34,063 nucleotides of DNA from Streptomyces albicerus. GTDB lineage: Bacteria; Actinomycetota; Actinomycetes; Streptomycetales; Streptomycetaceae. Where the stretch lies: contig NZ_VWMY01000093.1 in the NCBI RefSeq assembly GCF_008905045.1, positions 1-34,063 of the forward strand, read 5' to 3'. The notes under the pieces are model-generated. The model ran no database searches and was not told where the DNA came from. It saw only the letters and a program-made list of their open reading frames with translations. The translations under genes were made by a program, and so were the position numbers. Below, piece after piece: positions 31,925 through 34,063 of this stretch; position 1 is the first letter of the stretch; every line of letters begins with the position of its first letter.

Positions 31925-32175
31925 GGCCGTTCCTCCTGGTTTTCTGGTTTTCGATGTTGTTGATGACGGGAGCCGGCGCGGGGCCGCCGTCCCTGCGGAG
32001 TGAGAGACCCGCATGCCATGCCGGCACCGCGTGTTCGACGGGGCGGGTGGCAGGCTCGGAGGACGAAGACCCCGTGGCCCCCGGCCGGCGGGGCACCACG
32101 GCCGTCTCTCCGCTCTCACTGCCCGGGCGGATCTGCGAACCCGGCCAGGTCAGGATCACCGACCGGGTGGTGTCT

Positions 32176-32202
32176 CAGCCAGGGACAAGCTGTCCGCGGC
32201 TG
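32176..32202. promoter_or_regulatory. two-part dyad in the SDR/regulator intergenic region
   Basis: CAGCC-AG-GGACA-AGC-TGTCC-GC-GGCTG, a near-perfect palindrome 42-68 bp before the regulator's start. It is a good candidate for the regulator's own binding site. The rest of 31925-32243 shows no gene. Confidence 0.55.
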
Positions 32203-32243
32203 GCGACTATCCGGAACGGGCGGGGCGGGGGTCTACTGGAGAC

Positions 32244-33092
32244 ATGATCGACCGTCCTGGCTTTGCTGATTTCCTCCGCCGTCGCCGGGAGCTGCTGCGC
32301 CCGGCCGACATAGGTCTGCTCGAGGGTGTGCGGCGGCGTACGCCGGGTCTGCGGCGCGACGAGGTGGCCCAGCTGGCGAACATCTCCACGGACTACTACG
32401 CCCGGCTGGAACAGTGCCGCGGCGCGAACCCCTCCGAGACCATCGTGGCGTCGCTGGCCCGTGCGCTGCGCTGCGATCCCGACGAGCGTGACCACCTGTA
32501 CCATCTGGCCGGATTCTCGGCCCCGGCCCGCTACTCGGGTGGGTACGTGCGGCCCGGGGTAATGAGTCTGCTGGACCGGCTCGGCGACATCCCGGCATTT
32601 GTCGTCAGCGATCTGGGCGAGGTGCTGTGGCAGAACATCGTTGCCGAGATCACCCTGGGGTGGACCGCTGGGCGCCACGCCGATCACTCGGCGAACATCG
32701 TTTGGCGGTGGTTCACCGAGCCGGCCCTGCGCACCTGCTTCCCGGAGGAGGACTGGCCACGGCATTCGCTCGCGCACGTCAGCGATCTGCGGGCGACCTC
32801 CGCGCGGCGCGGGGGTGATGCCGACGTCACCGACCTGGTCCACGGCCTGCTGGAGCGCAGCGAGGAGTTCCGTGCTCTGTGGGAACGCCACGAGGTGGCG
32901 GTGCACCGCTTCGACCGGAAGAGGTTCCTGCACCCCGAGGTCGGCGTCCTGCACCTGACCTGCGAGGTCCTGCTCTCGCCCGAGGCGGACACCAAGGTTC
33001 TGGCGTTCTTCCCGACCGAGGGCACCGACGCACGCGAGAAGCTCGCACTGCTGCGGACGATCGGGACGCAGAACTTCCAGGCGACCCAGTGA
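32244..33092 (+). CDS. XRE-type regulator with MmyB-like ligand-binding domain
   Basis: A 282-residue regulator. Residues about 5-80 are an XRE HTH (RRTPGLRRDEVAQLANISTDYYARLEQCRG is the hallmark RTPGLRREEVA-type block of this family). Residues about 110-275 are the MmyB-like domain: AFVVSDLGEVLWQNIVAE, WRWFTEPALR, HSLAHVSDLRA and a final LHLTCEVLLSPEADTKVLAF. MmyB-like domains bind small lipophilic ligands such as fatty acids. ATG 32244 follows GGAG. The neighbouring SDR is the probable target. Confidence 0.93.
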   Translation: MIDRPGFADFLRRRRELLRPADIGLLEGVRRRTPGLRRDEVAQLANISTDYYARLEQCRGANPSETIVASLARALRCDPDERDHLYHLAGFSAPARYSGGYVRPGVMSLLDRLGDIPAFVVSDLGEVLWQNIVAEITLGWTAGRHADHSANIVWRWFTEPALRTCFPEEDWPRHSLAHVSDLRATSARRGGDADVTDLVHGLLERSEEFRALWERHEVAVHRFDRKRFLHPEVGVLHLTCEVLLSPEADTKVLAFFPTEGTDAREKLALLRTIGTQNFQATQ

Positions 33093-33285
33093 CCCGGTAG
33101 CCCGGTGACCCGTCACACCGTCCACGCGCCGAGGGCAGCCCCCGCGGAGCCGGGGACAGGGTGGTCCTGGTTCCCCCCGAGACGCCTCACGCTGGTCATG
33201 TACGCCGATCCCACGCTAGGTGCGGGGATCCGCCGTTCCCGCTGACCTGCCGGGTCGGCGCGACGGCCCGAGGAAGAGAGTGAAC

Positions 33286-33936
33286 ATGACCGAAGCACGG
33301 ATACCGGTCTTTTCCACGATCGAGCGCGACCGCCGATGGAACCTGGCGAGGGACTTCATGGCCCGCGAGGGCCTCGATGCGCTGCTGGTCTTCGGCGAGC
33401 ACGAGGACGCGGGCCCCGCGCCGGTCGCCTACGACACCTGGTTCACCAACGGCCGGGTCGGCACGACGGTTGTCTTCCCCAGGACCGGTGAGCCGGTCTC
33501 CCTGCTGCCGGGGCCCATGTTCGTCATGGACCACCTGGAGTCCCGCCGACGCGGAGACACCCCGTGGATCCCCCCGCACCACCTGCGCGGCACCCGTCAT
33601 TCCGGCACGATCATCGAAACACTCGACGAGCTGAGTCTGGCCGAGGCGGTCATCGGCGTTATCGGCCTCGGCTCCCACATGCCGTGGCATCCCGAGGGAA
33701 TCATCCCCTACGGCCTCTGGAACAACGTCCTGTCCCGCTTTCCCGACGCCGTCTTCGAGCCGGTCGATCTCCCCTTCGGCCAACTCGTCATGCCGCTCGG
33801 CGAGGAGGAGATCGCCGTACTGCGGCACTCGGCCAGGATCGGTGACGCCATGGTCGAGGCCATGGTGGCGACGGCCGCGCCCGGTGTTCCGGAGAGCCGG
33901 GTGTACGCGGCGGGTATGTGTGACCAGGATCGGTAG
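33286..33936 (+). CDS. M24/creatinase-type protein, N-terminal domain only, cut by IS630 element
   Basis: A 216-codon frame from ATG 33286 (AGGAAG upstream). It opens IPVFSTIERDRRWNLARDFM then REGLDALLVFGEHED, the creatinase/prolidase N-terminal domain, and continues to MPLGEEEIAVLRHSARIGDA and MVATAAPGVPESRVYAAGM, the linker helix before the pita-bread catalytic domain. After GM at about 33918 the sequence is IS630 leader and the frame stops at 33936. The metal-binding domain is therefore missing here; it may lie beyond the element. Role would be hydrolysis of a C-N bond in a small molecule or peptide. Confidence 0.8.
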   Translation: MTEARIPVFSTIERDRRWNLARDFMAREGLDALLVFGEHEDAGPAPVAYDTWFTNGRVGTTVVFPRTGEPVSLLPGPMFVMDHLESRRRGDTPWIPPHHLRGTRHSGTIIETLDELSLAEAVIGVIGLGSHMPWHPEGIIPYGLWNNVLSRFPDAVFEPVDLPFGQLVMPLGEEEIAVLRHSARIGDAMVEAMVATAAPGVPESRVYAAGMCDQDR

Positions 33937-34063
33937 TTGACACTAGGCCACGTTCGCAACCTGCGCTGATGCCAACTACTGACCTTGTTGGCGTGATGTC
34001 GTGGCTGACAAGTGGTAGTTGGCGCGGTAGGCCGGTTGCATGAGATATCCGCAAGGAGGCGGG
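33919..34063 (+). mobile_element. left end of an IS630-family element, running off the window
   Basis: The leader contains GCCAACTAC (33971-33979) pairing with GTAGTTGGC (34015-34023) and a further GTAGTTG at 33932. The exact left boundary and target TA are not certain. It interrupts the M24 gene. Confidence 0.65.
34040..34063 (+). CDS. IS630 family transposase, first eight codons
   Basis: ATG 34040 followed by RYPQGGG up to the window edge. MRYPxGGG is the typical opening of Streptomyces IS630-type transposases. Too short for more. Confidence 0.6.

Overview
The window is high-GC DNA with strong G/C bias at third codon positions, many GTG starts and actinobacterial protein families (ECF sigma factor with a CU044_5270-type partner, MmyB-type XRE regulator, EamA/LysR pair, vanadium haloperoxidase). 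It looks like Streptomyces or a close relative, from an accessory region such as a chromosome arm or plasmid. The organism call is inference. I saw no rRNA, tRNA or CRISPR array.

Region 1 (1-13.2 kb) is mostly intact and compact. It holds a luciferase-like oxidoreductase, an ECF sigma factor coupled to a membrane-anchored partner and followed by a strong terminator, an AraC-LysE pair, a coupled TetR-tandem GNAT-MFS operon, a divergent EamA exporter and LysR regulator, a RibD/DHFR-like reductase and a Pro/Gly-rich membrane protein. Decayed fragments lie between them: an ISL3-like transposase start and a frameshifted Mrr-type nuclease.

Region 2 (13.5-26.3 kb) is an IS graveyard. Six copies of one IS1380-family element (A-F) all point the same way; only B (16169-17841) is complete. 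Single genes or fragments lie between the copies: a crotonase with a decayed FAH-family stub, a VOC protein, and a SnoaL-like protein. That layout resembles one-ended capture by ISEcp1-type IS1380 elements. A decayed IS4-family element, an integrase remnant, a secreted vanadium haloperoxidase and a broken glycoside hydrolase follow.

Region 3 (26.3-30.9 kb) is one operon, LLM oxidoreductase then nucleotidyltransferase on the minus strand, hit repeatedly. An IS5-family element (26298-27726, TGA target duplication) cut the nucleotidyltransferase. A 2.2-kb transposon-like unit (28417-30633) with long terminal inverted repeats and a 9-bp target duplication cut the LLM gene. That unit carries an MFS exporter and a VOC gene with one nonsense codon, plus only a scrap of ISKra4-type transposase. 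An IS110 fragment lies next to it.

Region 4 (31-34 kb) holds a divergent SDR reductase and MmyB-type regulator, then a creatinase/M24-type gene cut by an IS630-family element that runs off the window.

The most notable observations are (i) the 2.2-kb unit with a frame-preserving target duplication, (ii) a hairpin before the IS1380 transposase start whose arms covary between copies, (iii) the same-direction IS1380 ends with single cargo genes, and (iv) an IS5-family element carrying a translationally coupled coiled-coil/winged-helix protein.
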